Source of the DNA: Mycteria americana
Taxonomy: Eukaryota; Chordata; Aves; Ciconiiformes; Ciconiidae
Reading direction: 5' to 3'
Assembly: GCF_035582795.1 (NCBI RefSeq)
Contig: NC_134365.1
Coordinates: forward strand, 73,823,635-73,887,634
DNA length: 64,000 nt
Part shown: piece after piece, positions 22,996 to 37,900 of the stretch
Position numbering within the stretch: position 1 is the stretch's first letter
Layout: every line of letters begins with the position of its first letter
Made by a program: the position numbers and the translations under genes
The notes under the pieces: model-generated
The model's input: only the letters and a program-made list of their open reading frames with translations
Database searches by the model: none
Told to the model about the DNA's origin: nothing

Positions 22996-25900
22996 GTTTG
23001 GTGCCTTATCAATATCAACAGAAATTACTGTTGTCATATGTTAAGAAATGTTGTTCAAGATATGGCATGACAGATTACTTCATTCCTGTTCCACCTATCT
23101 TTTCTGGAACTGGATACACACTGGAGGTACAGGGGAGGGTTGGATCTTGTCTTTGTCCCAAAGGAAATGAAATTCCTGATTTAACATATTTACTCTCAAG
23201 TTACTCATAGGTAGGTCCCCTTTTTGGTCATTGCAGAGAGGTGGCAACATCCAGTGGAAGACTTGAAGCATCCTAAAACAGGTGGCTATGATACACTGTT
23301 GTCTGGAGGTTGTTGTCACCCACCTGTTCTTGTAGGGCCAAAATAGGGTGAGGTAAATTGTATCCCAGGAATTTTATCTAATCCAGGGCTGTAGGTCGAA
23401 CAGTCCACTGATTTCCACAAGCATCCAAGTTTTCAGGAGCACACAAGAAGAATTGACGGAACAAAGCAAGTAGACTAATGAGAATTTTGCTTTCATCTTA
23501 AAGCCTTAGTATTTATTGCTTCTGGCTGAGCTGAAAATACTACAGGGGCAAGATTTCTTTTGACAGTGATGTGTTTGGGTTTATGTTTTTACTAATTCTT
23601 CAGACAGCTTCATTTCAGGTTAAATTCCATAGGCTCAGTGGAGTTGCAATCAAGGACACATTTTTCTCTATAAAAAGGTCTGTAAAATGAAAGATTAATG
23701 GAAAAGAATAGGTAATCTCAAGCTTCTCAACCATCCAAAATAGTTTGGCTCAAGTAGCAGGCAAAGGTTGTTATATTTTTTATTTTATCTGACTCACATT
23801 TGCCACCCATATACACCTGCAAAAACAAAATCTGATCTCTCTGGGAGACTCACAGGACTAACTTTGCCATCGTGTATGCAGGCAATGCTGCACGACTGTG
23901 GATCTATGTCTAACTTTATGGCAATTAGAGTTTAAGAGACACAATACCTTGGAGGTAATAAAAGACAAACTGTTATTCTCCCTCACCTTCTCATCAAATG
24001 TTTTGTGGTTTACCTTGGGATTGTATTTCAACCCCAAAATACCCAAGTCATTTTTGTTTGTGTTTTCATGCTTATCAGCAGTTTCTGATTTCATCCAAAA
24101 CTCTTGAGAGCACTGCTGGCATAAGGCAAGAAAGGTGGTTCTCACAGATTTTTGCCGGTCGAGCTCAGGAAAAATAAAACATGTCACGACAAAGCCTGCA
24201 CTTGTGAGATTTTCTCTTCATGCCTGACAAAAAGAGTGTAGATATACCGATTTTCAAGCTTTTACTTCCAGGATGGGCTTCATTTCTTACAGTAGATAGT
24301 ATTGCAAAGTCTAAATCTATATTTACTTTTGTTTACTTACCCAATGTTGTGTTGTATTGGAACTTTTACCCAGTGAGCAATAAGTCTATTTGTTTTTTAG
24401 ACTGTGTTGAAATAGTTGGATAATATTTAAACAAACTTAGTTTAACATTTTATCAAATACATCTTTATTTGCAAAAGCCACAATGTGTGTTGGTGGAAGC
24501 AACTATAAAATTCTGAAGAATATTAAGCTTTCCCTTATGAAATATATGGTATACAGGCGACATAGCCATAATCCACACATTTCAAAATATATCATTTGAG
24601 ACAGAGATGAACTTAATCAGTCTGTACCATCTTCCACATACTGGGATATCATAAAAACTTGCATAAAGCCTTTATTTTGATGCGATGGCTATCTATATGT
24701 TTGAGTTAGAACCGGTTATGAACTGGCCTAAAATAAGTAACATGTGGCCCAAGCAGAAGATAATTGGGGCTAAGACTAATTTTAGCTTGGACCAGTGTCA
24801 GTAAATCTATCTTGATGAAGTATTTTACCTCTGGCAAATTTTACATTTCTGCAACATCTAGAAATTTAGAAATCCCACCATTTCGTCTGCCCAACACTGG
24901 GCCTCAGCTTTTTGATAACTTTAACCTCAGAATGTCAGTAAGGTAAGTAGTCCTCAGTGAGTTGTTTGCCAAATTTAAGTTCCACAGTCCATAGGATTTC
25001 TGCTTTGGAAAACCTCTGGCCAGCAATGCAGGGAAGGTCAGGCTTTCTGGTCATTAAGATGGCTATTGCAAACCTGCACCCTAAAGCAAGTGGCTGCTCT
25101 CAGTGCAGCACCTAGCACCAGCCCGCTCCAGCAGGGACAACCAGAGCAGGAGCAGATATTGCCGAGAGACCTCCCTGGTGCTCCGGAGCATTAGGGTACG
25201 TGAAAATTCACACACAACATCGTCACTGCAATTTGAGTAACAAATGTATGCCATGACGGTGATTGTTCCACACGGTTTTAAAGATCTTTGATCCCTCTGT
25301 GACCAGTTTCCCTGCCTCTACCTCCCATTTTCTGTCTTAATCTTTCCTCAGGCATTTCTCGCTGCTTTATCATTCAGCTACTTGAGTAAAGCGTTGTCTG
25401 GTACAATTATGAAAAGCTCCATCACTCAGATTGAACGAAGGTTTGACCTGACGTCCTCTACTGTTGGTTTCATCGATGGGAGCTTTGAGATGGGTAATTC
25501 ATATTCAGTAACATGCAGAAAACTGTTCAGAGAAATATGAGGCACAGCATCTGGCATTAATTTTTGTTCATTACCTTCCAGGTAACTTGCTGGTGATTGC
25601 ATTTGTAAGTTACTTTGGAGCTAAACTTCATAGGCCCAAAGTAATAGCTGTTGGATGCTTTACTATGGCTTTGGGAAGTCTTTTAACAGCAATGCCTCAT
25701 TTCTTCATGGGATAGTAAGTACCAATCAAGATTAATTTGGGTAACCTAACTTTGGAATTGGATACTGCTTTCTGGTTTTTGAATCAAACTTGGTGTATAT
25801 AAAGTCTTAGGTTTCCAAAGGCCTATAGAGGCTCACCTCGATGTGCAATGAATCATGTTTGACGCACGCATCACTGTTCATTTTATCTGGTTGGAAAAAT

Positions 25901-28900
25901 ATGGTTCTACTGAAGTAAAAGTTCAACTTCTCAAAAAAAAAAAAATGAAAATCAAAATGCTTTAAATTTCAGTCAGACTTGTTCATAAAAGAGGCAGAGA
26001 AGGAAATGATTTTACAAAATCATTAGAATTTTTTTTTGGGGGGGAGGAAACACCTATGAAAATCTTATGAAAATTCAAGTTTCAAACAAAATATATTGTT
26101 CTTTGAAGATCTTCAACCATGCTACTATGCTGGTGCTATTGCTTCATTGAATTATATACTCTTCCTGAATGGTTAACTGTAAGAACACCTTATTGGGAAA
26201 ATCAGCGTTAACCTAAGAATGTGGCATCACTGGTTGCTAATAGAGATGTCAGGATCATGTAGGCAGGAAAGTCAAACCATTATGAACCACAGTAAAATGA
26301 CGAGGGATGTAGAATCCACCTATATGATTTCCAGAATAAGTTTCTGTTGTTTTGAACAGGACCTCAAAGCTCTGAGCGGGTAACTTCATATTGAGTGACA
26401 TCTCTACCTGAAATATGATTTTATTTCTAGTAACAGGTACCTCTCTTGTAAAATCAGGGACTCAGAGCTCACTCATTGAAGAAACCAACCTACAAAGGTG
26501 CTCATTAGAAGAAATCCCACTCCTTGAAAGAGGAAACCAGGGCCTTGTTGTGTAAGATGGCATATTTTGCTCTCCTGTGGCGAACAGCTGCTCCTCACAC
26601 AAAGCAGCCTCTCAGCTTCATGCAGAGCCTGCAGATGGATCAGTGCTGGTAGAACTGGTACCGGGGTTTTTCCTGTTACAAATGCACATGGCTGGTTAAA
26701 CTGATTTTCCATGGCTGGTTAAGCTAATTTTTATTCATCTTCTCCAGGCTCAGAGATTTACTGCATGTTGCTTATATGCAATAATGTTTCTAGCCATAGC
26801 TTTGATACAGTGATAGCATAGACTAAGACATATTTCTGTTGCTCTCTTAAATGTATTAGAATAGTTTTAGGAATACTACTGTGAAAAGAAAACTAAGGAA
26901 TACTTTTTTTATCATGGTAGTGGACCTTGCACTAGCATCAGACTTGTATTTTCCACTGCTTAAGCCAAACTATGTATCTTGCTCATCTACACTGGGAAAC
27001 TCATACAGTTTCTAATGTACCTGTGCCTGAATTTTTATAGCGGAACTGTTCTGCACTGTTTCTTCTGATGAATATTCTTTGTTTCAACCTGAAAAATATG
27101 ACTGCCTGGCCTAATAGAGCCAGCCCCATTCCTAGAAGCAGAATGTGTGCTTTACCATGTTGTTCTGCTTAAGCTAATTGTACTTTGCACCTCGGCAGGG
27201 CTCATATCTGGGAAAAGGATCAGGCTAAAGCAGGCGAACAGCTTCCAGCACCTGAGCTGCTCAGCCGCTGCCCCGCTGCCTCTGCTCCCTGTAAATACAG
27301 CTAAAGGGTGCCTTTTAGCCACTAACTTTATTCACCTGCTGCTATACAACAGCTCTTTCTAAAGCTAATGCCAGTTATCAGGCAAACAGGTACTTCCTGA
27401 GGATGACCTCTCCCTTCCTCACTCCTCTCCTCCCCCAACCCCAAAATACTTATCTATGATGGAAAGGGGGACTCATACTCATGACATTCTTCTTTTTCGC
27501 CTTGACTATGGGGACAGCATAAGGAGCTCGCTTGGACCTGACCCTAAATTTTGATACCAACAGTTCAATCCTACCTGAATTACTTTCAAAAGCCCTTTTG
27601 AATTTTACAGCTTAAAATGTTATGTCTTCTAGACAGATGATTCTAACTTTTTTATTTGTTCATTTTGGATTCTAACTTTTATTTGTTCATTTGGTTTTCC
27701 AAAATGTGCTTAAATAATCTTCTTTTTTGCTCCTTTAGTAGGATTTGATTTTTGGATTGACATTTAAACAAAGATACCTTTCTCTTTAGGGAAAGAGCAG
27801 TCAAGTGATTCCTGCCCTACTACACTAGTATTTCCCTAGTGACCACTGCTTCTAAACCTACTATTGTGTGTTTTTAGTTATAAGTATGAGACAGCATCAC
27901 ATACAGCTTCTTCAGCCAACTTAACTTCAAGCATCAATCCCTGTTCCCTACATCAAGATGCGAACGAAACCTTGTTGCAAGTCTCCCGATCAGGTAAGGA
28001 ACTGTAAGTGTAAGTACAAATAGAGGAGCTAGTTTTATCCTTGGTTGCAAGTAGAGTAAGCCATTGCCCCATGCAAGATGGTCAGTTAGATTTCTAACTT
28101 CAGTCTCTACCTGTCCGGGAACATTACCAACACTTAAATGCACTTTGTGCATTTCATCTGTAGAAGAAACATCCAGCAAACACAGATTACTGTGATCCAG
28201 ATCCCCAGTTTCCTATGTTCACGCTTCCAAATTACAGTAAAATCACCCTAACACTGAAGGGGATGCTGAGACTGTGTGCAAAGAAATTTCCGAAGGGACT
28301 CAATTACCCAGGACCTGGAGTTGGGGAGGTGGAAGAGGACATGAAACTGCACAGAGTTAACTAGAAATAAATGGAGATTTCTATGATTTTCCTTACTATA
28401 TGGAATACAGCTGTTTTACATGTTGCTTTGCATGTGACATAGGTAGAGAAAGAGGCATGCTGTGCCCCAGAAACCATCGCAAACTTCTCAAGTTAAAGAG
28501 ATAAATTATATGCCAGATAATATATTTATGACAATATCAATCTGCCTTTTTTTTTCCATGGGCCTTTTATCTGATAGATGATACTTATCTGTACTTCTAG
28601 AAACCAAATACAGTGGAGGTGGAGGAAAGTGTAATTAAAAGATTATTGACAGGTATAATGAGGATGATGGCCTTTCATTAATCTTCCATAAGGATAATGC
28701 TGTCAATACCTTAAATACTAAACTATATCACTTCACGTGCTGAATTTCCTGTGATTTGTCACTGTTTGCCATTCAACTATTCTATTACAAAGATGCAAAC
28801 TCTCATTATCTGCAGGCTGTGAGAAGGAACCATCATCATATATGTGGATATATATCTTCCTGGGAAACATGTTACGTGGAATTGGTGAGACACCAATAAC

Positions 28901-31900
28901 ACCATTGGGCATCTCTTATCTTGATGATTTTGCTAAAGAAGAGGATGTTCCTGTGTATGTAGGTAATCTCAGCATGAAGTAAACTGAGAGATTCATAGTG
29001 TAAGAGGTTGAACACCTTCTGCAGAAGAAAACATTCAGCCATTAAAATGTACTAGCATCTGCTTCATTATATTTGCAGCATGTTTGCACACAATAGCCAT
29101 GTTGGGCCCAATGTTTGGTTTCCTGTTGGGATCTTTATGTGCAAAACTGTACGTGGATATTGGATTTGTGGATTTAGGTAAGCAAAATGGAGGTAAAGTG
29201 AAAGTAAGCTAATACCTGTTGGTAACAAGTTCCTCTACACATTTGCATAAGTTTTTATTATATTAATTATATTAATTTGTATATATCTTTAATTTATATT
29301 GATTTCATTAATTTTATTATGGACCTTATTACAATTTTATTAAATTACTGGAAGCTTTTAAGGTAAAGGCAGAATTAGACAGGGAACATATTTTAGAATT
29401 CTGTTTTAGGATTAAAGGATTAAAATACCTGTTTAACCTTAAAAATCAGTACTAAGAACTCTCACAGACCCGAGATGTTTTACTAAACTGGGATCTTAAT
29501 GAAAGGATTCTGCTAGCATAACAGTTTTACAGTTTTGGTGGATTATCTGCTCTTTCAGCTGAGCATTTTACATTATTTACAATTCATGTAATGTTTGCAA
29601 TACTTTATACGCTTTTTGCCAGCCATTGCTTATTCAGATGAAAAGAAAACATATGTATGTAACCACATTGGCAAAATGCTGGAGGGAGCAGAGCAGTCCC
29701 TGTAAGTGGTGGCCATGGCCCTGCATCCTGTTCCCTTTCACTGGAAGAGGCAGGAGCCATCTCTGAGGCGTGTTCCCTGGCCAGCCCACCTCCCCACCCG
29801 CCAGACCAGCCTGATGGGAAGTCAGGCCGTGCGGACTGGTGATGGCTTTTTCAGGAAAAGGCCCAGTGTAGCAGCAGCAGTGGGTGATCCTGTTTTACTA
29901 GCAGGACAGAGAAGTTTTCAGATCTTCAGGATCCTGTAGTTAGATAGATGAACTATTTTGTCTTTGACCTTTGTCAAGCCAATGTTTGATTTTGCTTAAG
30001 CATAAGGAGAGTGAGCCAATTCTGTTCACACAGTGAAAAGTCTTATATTGTTGGTCCACCACCAAACGTGCCGGCATGTAACAACCATAAAAATACAAAC
30101 AACTACTCTCGTCTTCATTGCAATACAAAGTTTAAAGTCATGGCTAATCTCGCCGATGCCACAGAGAAGGCCCATATGCTTAACAGCAACCGACACAATT
30201 CAGTTTTGCAGAGGATGGTCTTGGTAGAAATGTGTCATCAGGCCTAAAAGGACCCCACGCTTGAGGCCTGTCTGCCACCCGTTTTGGTTTCCTACGTATT
30301 GGGTAAGGACCTCTGTGTTGCCCTGTATGCCACAAAATGGCAGTCAGTGTATCATGAAGAAAGGCAGATGAAACATAACGCCATTCAGGGTACGATTCCT
30401 GATGCCTTCACTGCATGAACTGTCTCTAATTAGATGATTATTGTTACCACTGAAAGTCAGACATTGTAAAATGTAGATATTTTAGCAGATAAAGGGTGGG
30501 AAGGTTCAACTTCTTCATTTAGGTAACTTGTATCTGTTTCCCTCAATTCTAGGAAGCATCACTATCACCCCACAGGATTCCCGCTGGGTGGGTGCATGGT
30601 GGCTTGGTTTTTTAATAGGTGGGGTAATCAGTTTCCTAGCTGCTATTCCATTTTGCTTCCTGCCGAAGAGTCTGAAAAAGCCAAAGGAAGTCAATAATGA
30701 CAAAACTTCATGTGGTCTCTTGGAAAACATGGGCGCCACGAGGAAGACAATTCCTCCTGCAAAACCTAAGCCAAGGAAGTGGACAGTAATACTGAAAGGC
30801 AAGTGTTTTGCAAGTTGTATCAATGTGAAAAGCAATAGGCACAATGTACAGCGGGAATGTAATGGTTCTGCAGAATATTTTGCTTCCCTTGCACTTCAGT
30901 CTAAACCAGTTAGCTATCCCCAGGAAAGGAGGGGTCCACTAAAGATTATTGGAAGTCAAAGAGCTTCCTCAAGACTGTGAGGTTCTGCATGCATCACCTG
31001 CAATGCATCATCGCCTGAGTGGCACCGACCTCTAAAATTTTGTGCTAGAAATTTGAACAGTGGAAAAATTGTTTCTGTTTCAGGACCTAAAGAAAATATT
31101 AGAAGGTTCCTTTCTCAATATGGAAAGCCAAATTATTTATCTGATGATCACAGAGCTCATGGAGACTCTGAAGCACATTGCTGCCTGAGGAAAATACAGC
31201 AGGCTTGAGTATCAGCTCTGGTTGTGCAGTTGTTAGGCTAAGAAAGGGGTGGAAAGGTGTGGGCAAGAGATGGCTTTGCATCATTAGTCAAATTCTCCTG
31301 TCTTTGTTCAGATCCAAATGGAAGACATTGGGCATCTCCACAAAGGCACCTCTCACTTAGCCTTGAACCTGTGATGATACTCATGTGAGCTGAAAGAAGT
31401 CTTTGCTGTGTGGAGCCCTTCAGGCTTAATGTGCAGATCTCACTAGAGCACCCAGGCCTTAACCCATACTTCTGTCTTCTTTTAGGATTCTCTTCCTGTA
31501 TCTCAGGCTCCGGTGTTTTTCAAGAACCTGATTTTGCTTTCAGATATTCACATGCAAATGAAGATCAGTACGACTTGCACTTGAACAGCTGAGAGAAGGA
31601 TTTTGCCCTAAGTTTCGTAGATTACTCACCAGTAATTATGCCATGCATCTTTCAAAGCCAACTCATATATCCCTTTCTTTCAGATTTCTATACCTCCCTG
31701 AAAAAAGTATTGAGTAATCGAATGTACTTTACATTTTTGTGTTGCTCACTGTTACAGTTCAGTAGCTTTATTGGTTTCTTGACTTATAAACCAAAGTACA
31801 TGGAACAGCAGTATGGACAATCTACATCTAAATCTAACTTTCTAATAGGTGAGTTACACTGTGCAATGACTGCTTCTGCTATAAGCAGTGCAGAGGGAGA

Positions 31901-34900
31901 AGTTCTGGCATGCTTTTTCTGGGACTGAATTCCTTGCAGAACAGGCTGACGTAAATGGCGATCTCTCCTGAACTTGAATTATATAAAGGCAGCATACAAG
32001 CTACAGTTTTGGTGTCTATGGGACCAGAATAAATAATTATTATATTATACTAATTATATTATAGCAAGGGCACCCCAAAAACGCAATGAATGTGGTGTGG
32101 GAGTTTTAAATGCTGCAACATCTGACTAATGCCTTGCAATGGAAAGGGGGTTTGAGGGTTAGGCACTTCAAAAATAGCATACGCAACCCAGGGATTAGAC
32201 TGAGCACAAAGCCACCTAGAGTCATCATAATACAACAAAAAGCTGCTAGGGATATCAAGCTGAGGACAGAGTTCGGCTCTTAAAGCCAGTTCACTCTTTT
32301 ATTTTAACATTCCCTTTCTATAATCTCTTTCAGGATTGACATCCTTACCTCCTGTAGGTATTGGGATTTTCCTAGGAGGGCTCATAATGAAAAAGTACAA
32401 AATGAGCATCATTGGAGCAACCAAGTTTGCATTTACTATGTCATTTTTGGCCTACGTCATCACTCTCTTGCACTTTTTTGTTGGCTGTGAGAACCATGTG
32501 GTAGCAGGAATGACAGTGTCCTATGAAGGGTGAGTACAAAATGAAGAAGATTATGTTTTTCTCCATGGTAGCAATAGTTCAAAAAAATGTACTCTGACAT
32601 CAAGGCTAAAAGAGAAACATGCTTTTGCAATGCTTAAGAGAAAGTGAATGCTAGCACTTGTCATTGTGATAGTTTGGTTGGTCAGCAGAGTGTCAGCCTT
32701 GCAAAGCACAACACTGGTTAAAGATTAATCAGAAATACATTAGCAAAATTGCATTATTACCGATGTAGGTTGTTTGGCCATGTGGGGTGGTATTGCTGTT
32801 TCATACAGTGCTATCTCTACACCAGAAGCAATTTTCTAGCAAAGTGTATTCAGTAAAAGGGTGAAGCATATGTAACAGAGAGCATTGGTAGCATATCCTA
32901 CACAGAGATGGAAAGACTGCAACATGCTAGACTCTCAGCCTACTGTAAACCAAAACAAAGCTTTTATGCCTACTGAAGATGCTCTCTCCTCTCAAGAGAG
33001 AGCCAGGGTTTAAAAGTTACAGGCTGTTATTTTTTCTTGGATTGAGTAAAGCTACCAGTACAGGGGATGCATGCTAGGATATGGCTGTCCAAGGGGCCCA
33101 GTGACACACTGGCATATGGGTTGTCACTGCCTCGTGTCCAGCCTGCTCAGAGTACCTCATGGCTAGTGTGAACCTGTTTGCATCTCCCTGAAGGCTTACC
33201 CACAGTTCAGTAATTTGTCACTACAGTTCATTTATCAAGCCATACTTGTTCACAGCTGAAAAGGCTTTAGGAGAGGAGTATTTTAAATTTTAATTATGGA
33301 GACCAGGAAATCTAGTTTCTATAATTGGTGCATCTTTACCAACAGGTAAAGATATAAGTGATAAGGCTGTGTTGACTGTTGCTAGCTCTACATACAATTA
33401 TGGCATAGCCTAGCTGACCTCTCAAAGCCTTTCAGCTTTTCCTTTTTCTTCTCTGTCTACCCCACCAGCTAAAATCAGTAGCAAAGTTATTGCTTTAAAA
33501 TTCTTTATAATCTAGTAATCACTTTAATAACAGTGCAAGTAGGATGGAATCTCAAGCAAAGAGATCAATACTGTAGAGACTCAGCTATGAAAAAGTATGT
33601 CCTGGGCATATGAGGTGGGATTCAGGACAGCAACACTGTCACGCAGCAGGGACTACATTGCCATCAGCACTGAATTAAAAGTTCTTACCCCTGTCTGAAC
33701 TTAACTTCCAAGGAAACCCATTCCGTACCATGAAAATTCCATAATTTCTGAGTGCAACTCTGACTGCAAATGTGCCTCCAATGTGTGGGATCCTGTGTGT
33801 GGAGACAACGGACTCACATACGTTTCGGCGTGTCTAGCTGGGTGTACAACTTCGGTGGGACATGGAAAGAACACAGTAAGACCCTGCTTCAGTTTCTGAG
33901 GTTTTTTACTAACTTATTTTCCATGTAACATCGGGGATTTAGTAGTATAATGCATTTAAGGGAAACCAAAGTTACTGGGGACCAGTCAGTAAAGTATTCA
34001 TGATTTCTGGCTACAAATGGCACAGAAGACAGAGATTTCTCCCAGGTACTGCACATTAAGCAAAAAGCCCTAGCTCCTTGTTGTAGATCCTAGCTTTCAT
34101 CTTTTGTAGATTGAACAACAGGGCGAAACAAACAATTCAAACTGGTTACATGTTGGCTGAAGGTTGTCCATGGCTTGCCTTTCATAAACCTCATTCTGAC
34201 TGCCCTGGGGCTTTCAGCCAGCAGCTGAAGTACACTAAGATAGTGCAGTATCTTCCCTGATACTGATCATTAATGTCTAAGTATGAAGAATGATTTGAGG
34301 GGAGGCAGCTTGTTTCCTCTGTGTGAGACTCTGGGATAGCAGGTTACCGCTTATTTTTCTGGCTGACTGATTTCTGCTTGGCACAGAGCGCTGGGGATAA
34401 TGCATAGAGTCCCAGAGAGGGAGCTCCAGTCCATGGATATAAGCCTTCATTGGACTGTGTCATTTCCCTGTTTTCTGATGTCAGATGATCACTCCAGAAG
34501 ATATGTGATCTGAAGCTGTCTCTTGCACTCAGACAGAATTTTCTCTCCAACAGATTTTTTTCTTTGTGGCTGGTTTCTCTCTGATGTCTACAGTCATCTT
34601 CTCCAAAAGACATTCTTTGCTAAAATCTTAAGGTGGGAGATAGGGGATAAGGGCTCAACAGCATCCATGTCAGTGGGACTACTGCCTCCCACACAAGTCC
34701 ATCTCTGTAGAGGATAAGGTTTGTGGCTCACAGTTCCCCTTAGCTCAGCACCTCCTCAAGCCCTGGTTAAAAGCTATTGCTCCTAAGCTATCAGTACACC
34801 TACTGCTGATCTCGGGGCTCTGCATGAGCTGCGTCTTGACAGGTAGCTGCTGCTTACAGCTGTGAAGTACCTCTGGAGGATCAGCGTTAGCAGAGCGGGA

Positions 34901-37900
34901 CCTGCGATCCAGGTGCTTTTCACAGAGACAAGTCAGCTAACAGGTGGTGTCACCCAGCAGCAAAAGGCACAGCTCCTTGAGCCTCGCTTTTCCCCTTCGA
35001 CTGCCCTCCAGGGACACAAAGCTGAGGCCAGCCTCAGAGATCACGCAGGTACTCCAAACATCTTCCAAAAAGGGATGCTGTGTCCACTGATAAAAACATG
35101 CTGGCATGGAACATCCCTTCTGACTCTGAGCGCTGTTTGTAGGAAAGAAAAGAAGGATCTGCTGCCCATTGCCTCAAGGAAGGCAAATGAGATAGGAACA
35201 GGATGCTTGGGAAGGCTTCAGACTCTGCCTGTGTCTGAAAGCAGGATTCTGCATTGCATGAGCAATATCTTAGCAAGCGTGGCCAGCAGGTCGAGAGAGG
35301 TGAAGCATGGCCTGCAGGTCGGGGGAGGTGATTCTGCCCCTCTACTCCGCTCTGGTGAGACCCCACCTGGAGTACTGCATCCAGCTCTGGAGCCCTCAGC
35401 ACAGGAAAGACATGGACCTGTTGGAGCGGGTCCAGAGGAGGGCCATGAAGATGATCAGAGGGAAGGAACACCTCTCCTGTGAGGAAAGGCTGAGAGAGTT
35501 GGGGTTCTTCAGCCTGGAGAAGAGACGGCTTTGGAGAGACCTAATTGCAGCCTTTCAATACTTAAAGGGGGCTTATAGGAAAGATGGGGACAGACTTTTT
35601 AGTAGGGCCTATTGCGATAGGACAAGGGGTAATGGTTTTAAACTAAAAGAGGGTAGATTCAGATTAGATATAAGGAAGACATTTTTTTATGATGGGGGTG
35701 GTGAAACACTGGAAGAGGTTGCGCAGAGAAGTTGTAGATGCCCCATCCCTGGAAACATTCAAGGTCAGGTTGGATGGGGCTCTGAGCAACCTGATCTAGT
35801 GGAAGGTGTCCCTGCTCATTGCAGGGGGGTTGGACTAGATGACCTTTAAGGGTGCCTTCCAACACAAACCATTCTATGATTCTAAATCTGCTTTGTGTCT
35901 TCCAGGTCTTCCATAACTGCAGCTGTCTTGAAGCCAGCAGTTCATGGACAGGAAATAACTCTGCCACCTTGGGACAATGCCCAAAAAGTGAGGATTGTTC
36001 AAAGAAGTTTATTTATTATACAGTAATACAAGTCATAAGTGGTTTTTGTTATGCATTGGGAGGCACCCCAGCATACATGATTATGTTCAGGTAAGTAAAA
36101 CTAACTGTACCAATGGTTGAGGCTTTCCAATGAGGGGATCAAATTTGTGTTTAGGTTTCTCTCTTTGCCTTAGGAGAAAAGACTCTCTTGCAGTATAACA
36201 TGCTTTCTTTAATGAGTTTTATCATTTCCAATTTGTTCATAGCTGTTAGCATCAAACCTTACTTTGCTGCTGTCTGTAAGTCAGTTCTAGTGCATTGCTT
36301 CCAACTACTGCATAATGGTTTCTCTCATGCCTGTTATATGCCCAGGTTTTCCAGGTCCTCTTTCTCTGCTTGGATATTTTGGCTGTATGGATTTTGAAAA
36401 TGCTATGCCTTTGTCAGGATTTCTGGATGTGGGGTTGCCCTAACAGCTCGTGCTTATCAGATGTCTGGAAATTCAGGACATCTGAGGGCTCAGTCTGAGG
36501 CTCTTATGCTCATGTCTTTTGAGGTACACAGGTGCAAGTGTACCAGGATGTGGTTTGGAACCATGTATGCAAATTAGCATATACTTTTCAGTAAACTGAA
36601 GAGAAAGCTCAATCCATAGAAAAATGCATTAGTGGCAAATTTAATGAGAGTCCTAAGAGCGTTAGTCATCCTAAATGAGCATGGAAAACGGAATGCTAAC
36701 TCCCCTCCCTTCCTCGTCTCTGTGACACATCTTTCTGAGTGTAGACCATGTTAATATTTGTAAGGAGATGGCAGAGGCTGCATATATAATGGATTCAAGA
36801 TCAGAGCCTGTTTCTGACGCTTAGAGTGTGGTTCCACATGAAACAGATGGGCATATTGCCAGTTGGCTTTACATAGTTCAAGGTGTGGTGGTGTACAGAG
36901 GAATGTCATTTGAGAATAAAAAGATGCCGCACTAATGCAGCTACTTGCAACATTTTTGTCTTAGGGCACTGTGATATTTCCCATCAAGTGAGTAAGGTAT
37001 TTTCCATCAAGTGAAGAAAATGTATGCCAGGGAGTTAAGGCAGTTGGAGAGCCCATTTCAATAAGACTAGGATAGACGGTGATTATGACTTTAAAATTTC
37101 ACTTCTTTAATTATGCTTAGTGAATGGACTTGCCAGGAGCTATGAGATGGAAAACAATAGATTAATTCACCTTGTTCATACCACTTAACATATTTTCAGC
37201 AGACGTAGGAAGCACTCTCCTTCCAAAGCTTGGCTTTCTGTCATTAAGAGTATTAAATTCAGGATAATTAATGGCAGTTTAATAGACATGTCTAAGCACT
37301 AGATAGGCAAATACCTCATACTTATCCCTCTTTCTTTCAGATGTGTTCATCCAGAGTTGAAATCTCTTGCAGTTGGTCTATACACACTCATTATGAGAAT
37401 GCTAGGTAAGAGAAATCATTCTGAATAACTAAGATGCTTGCTTGTATGGCTTTAAATGACACCAATGCAACTACCATTTGTAAACCAGATGTATCCTTGA
37501 AATAGCTGTTAGATCCTGGGCTGCTCCTGAAGATCCTGTTTCCTGAAGGTCCAATATTCAGTCAAGAGTTCATTGGGAAGCCAGCTAACACAATTTTGAA
37601 AATCTTTGACCTGCTGATTAAATGGTGTTGCAGTTTGGGAGCCTGGTGTTCCAAAATGGGAAAAGTTTCCAAGCAAAATTAAAGTATTATCTTGAATTTC
37701 TAAACAACGCTATAAGGTTTCAAACTTGTGATTCAACAAATGACTCACTGAGACACAATGCTGCAAGTAAGATCGAAAAGATGTGCTCTAGTAGGACTTC
37801 ATTCAACACTAATAGAACTCTGCTCGTAGCAGAGTGTTTTCTCCATGTTGAAACTTCACTTTCCTGGTAGACAACAGCTTAGATTACAATTCCCTTTAAG

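Noticed and set aside
30528-30980. 150-codon open frame
   Set aside because: It is gene B exon 7 read through its GC donor into the intron. The end after residue LK has no family similarity.
34862-35482. 206-codon open frame on the + strand
   Set aside because: It runs from anonymous intron sequence into the wrong frame of a CR1 element. The true CR1 frame overlaps it. No family similarity in the first half.
35307-35849. 180-codon open frame in gene B intron 10
   Set aside because: It is the reverse-transcriptase end of a 5'-truncated CR1, with a frameshift near 35690, not a host gene.
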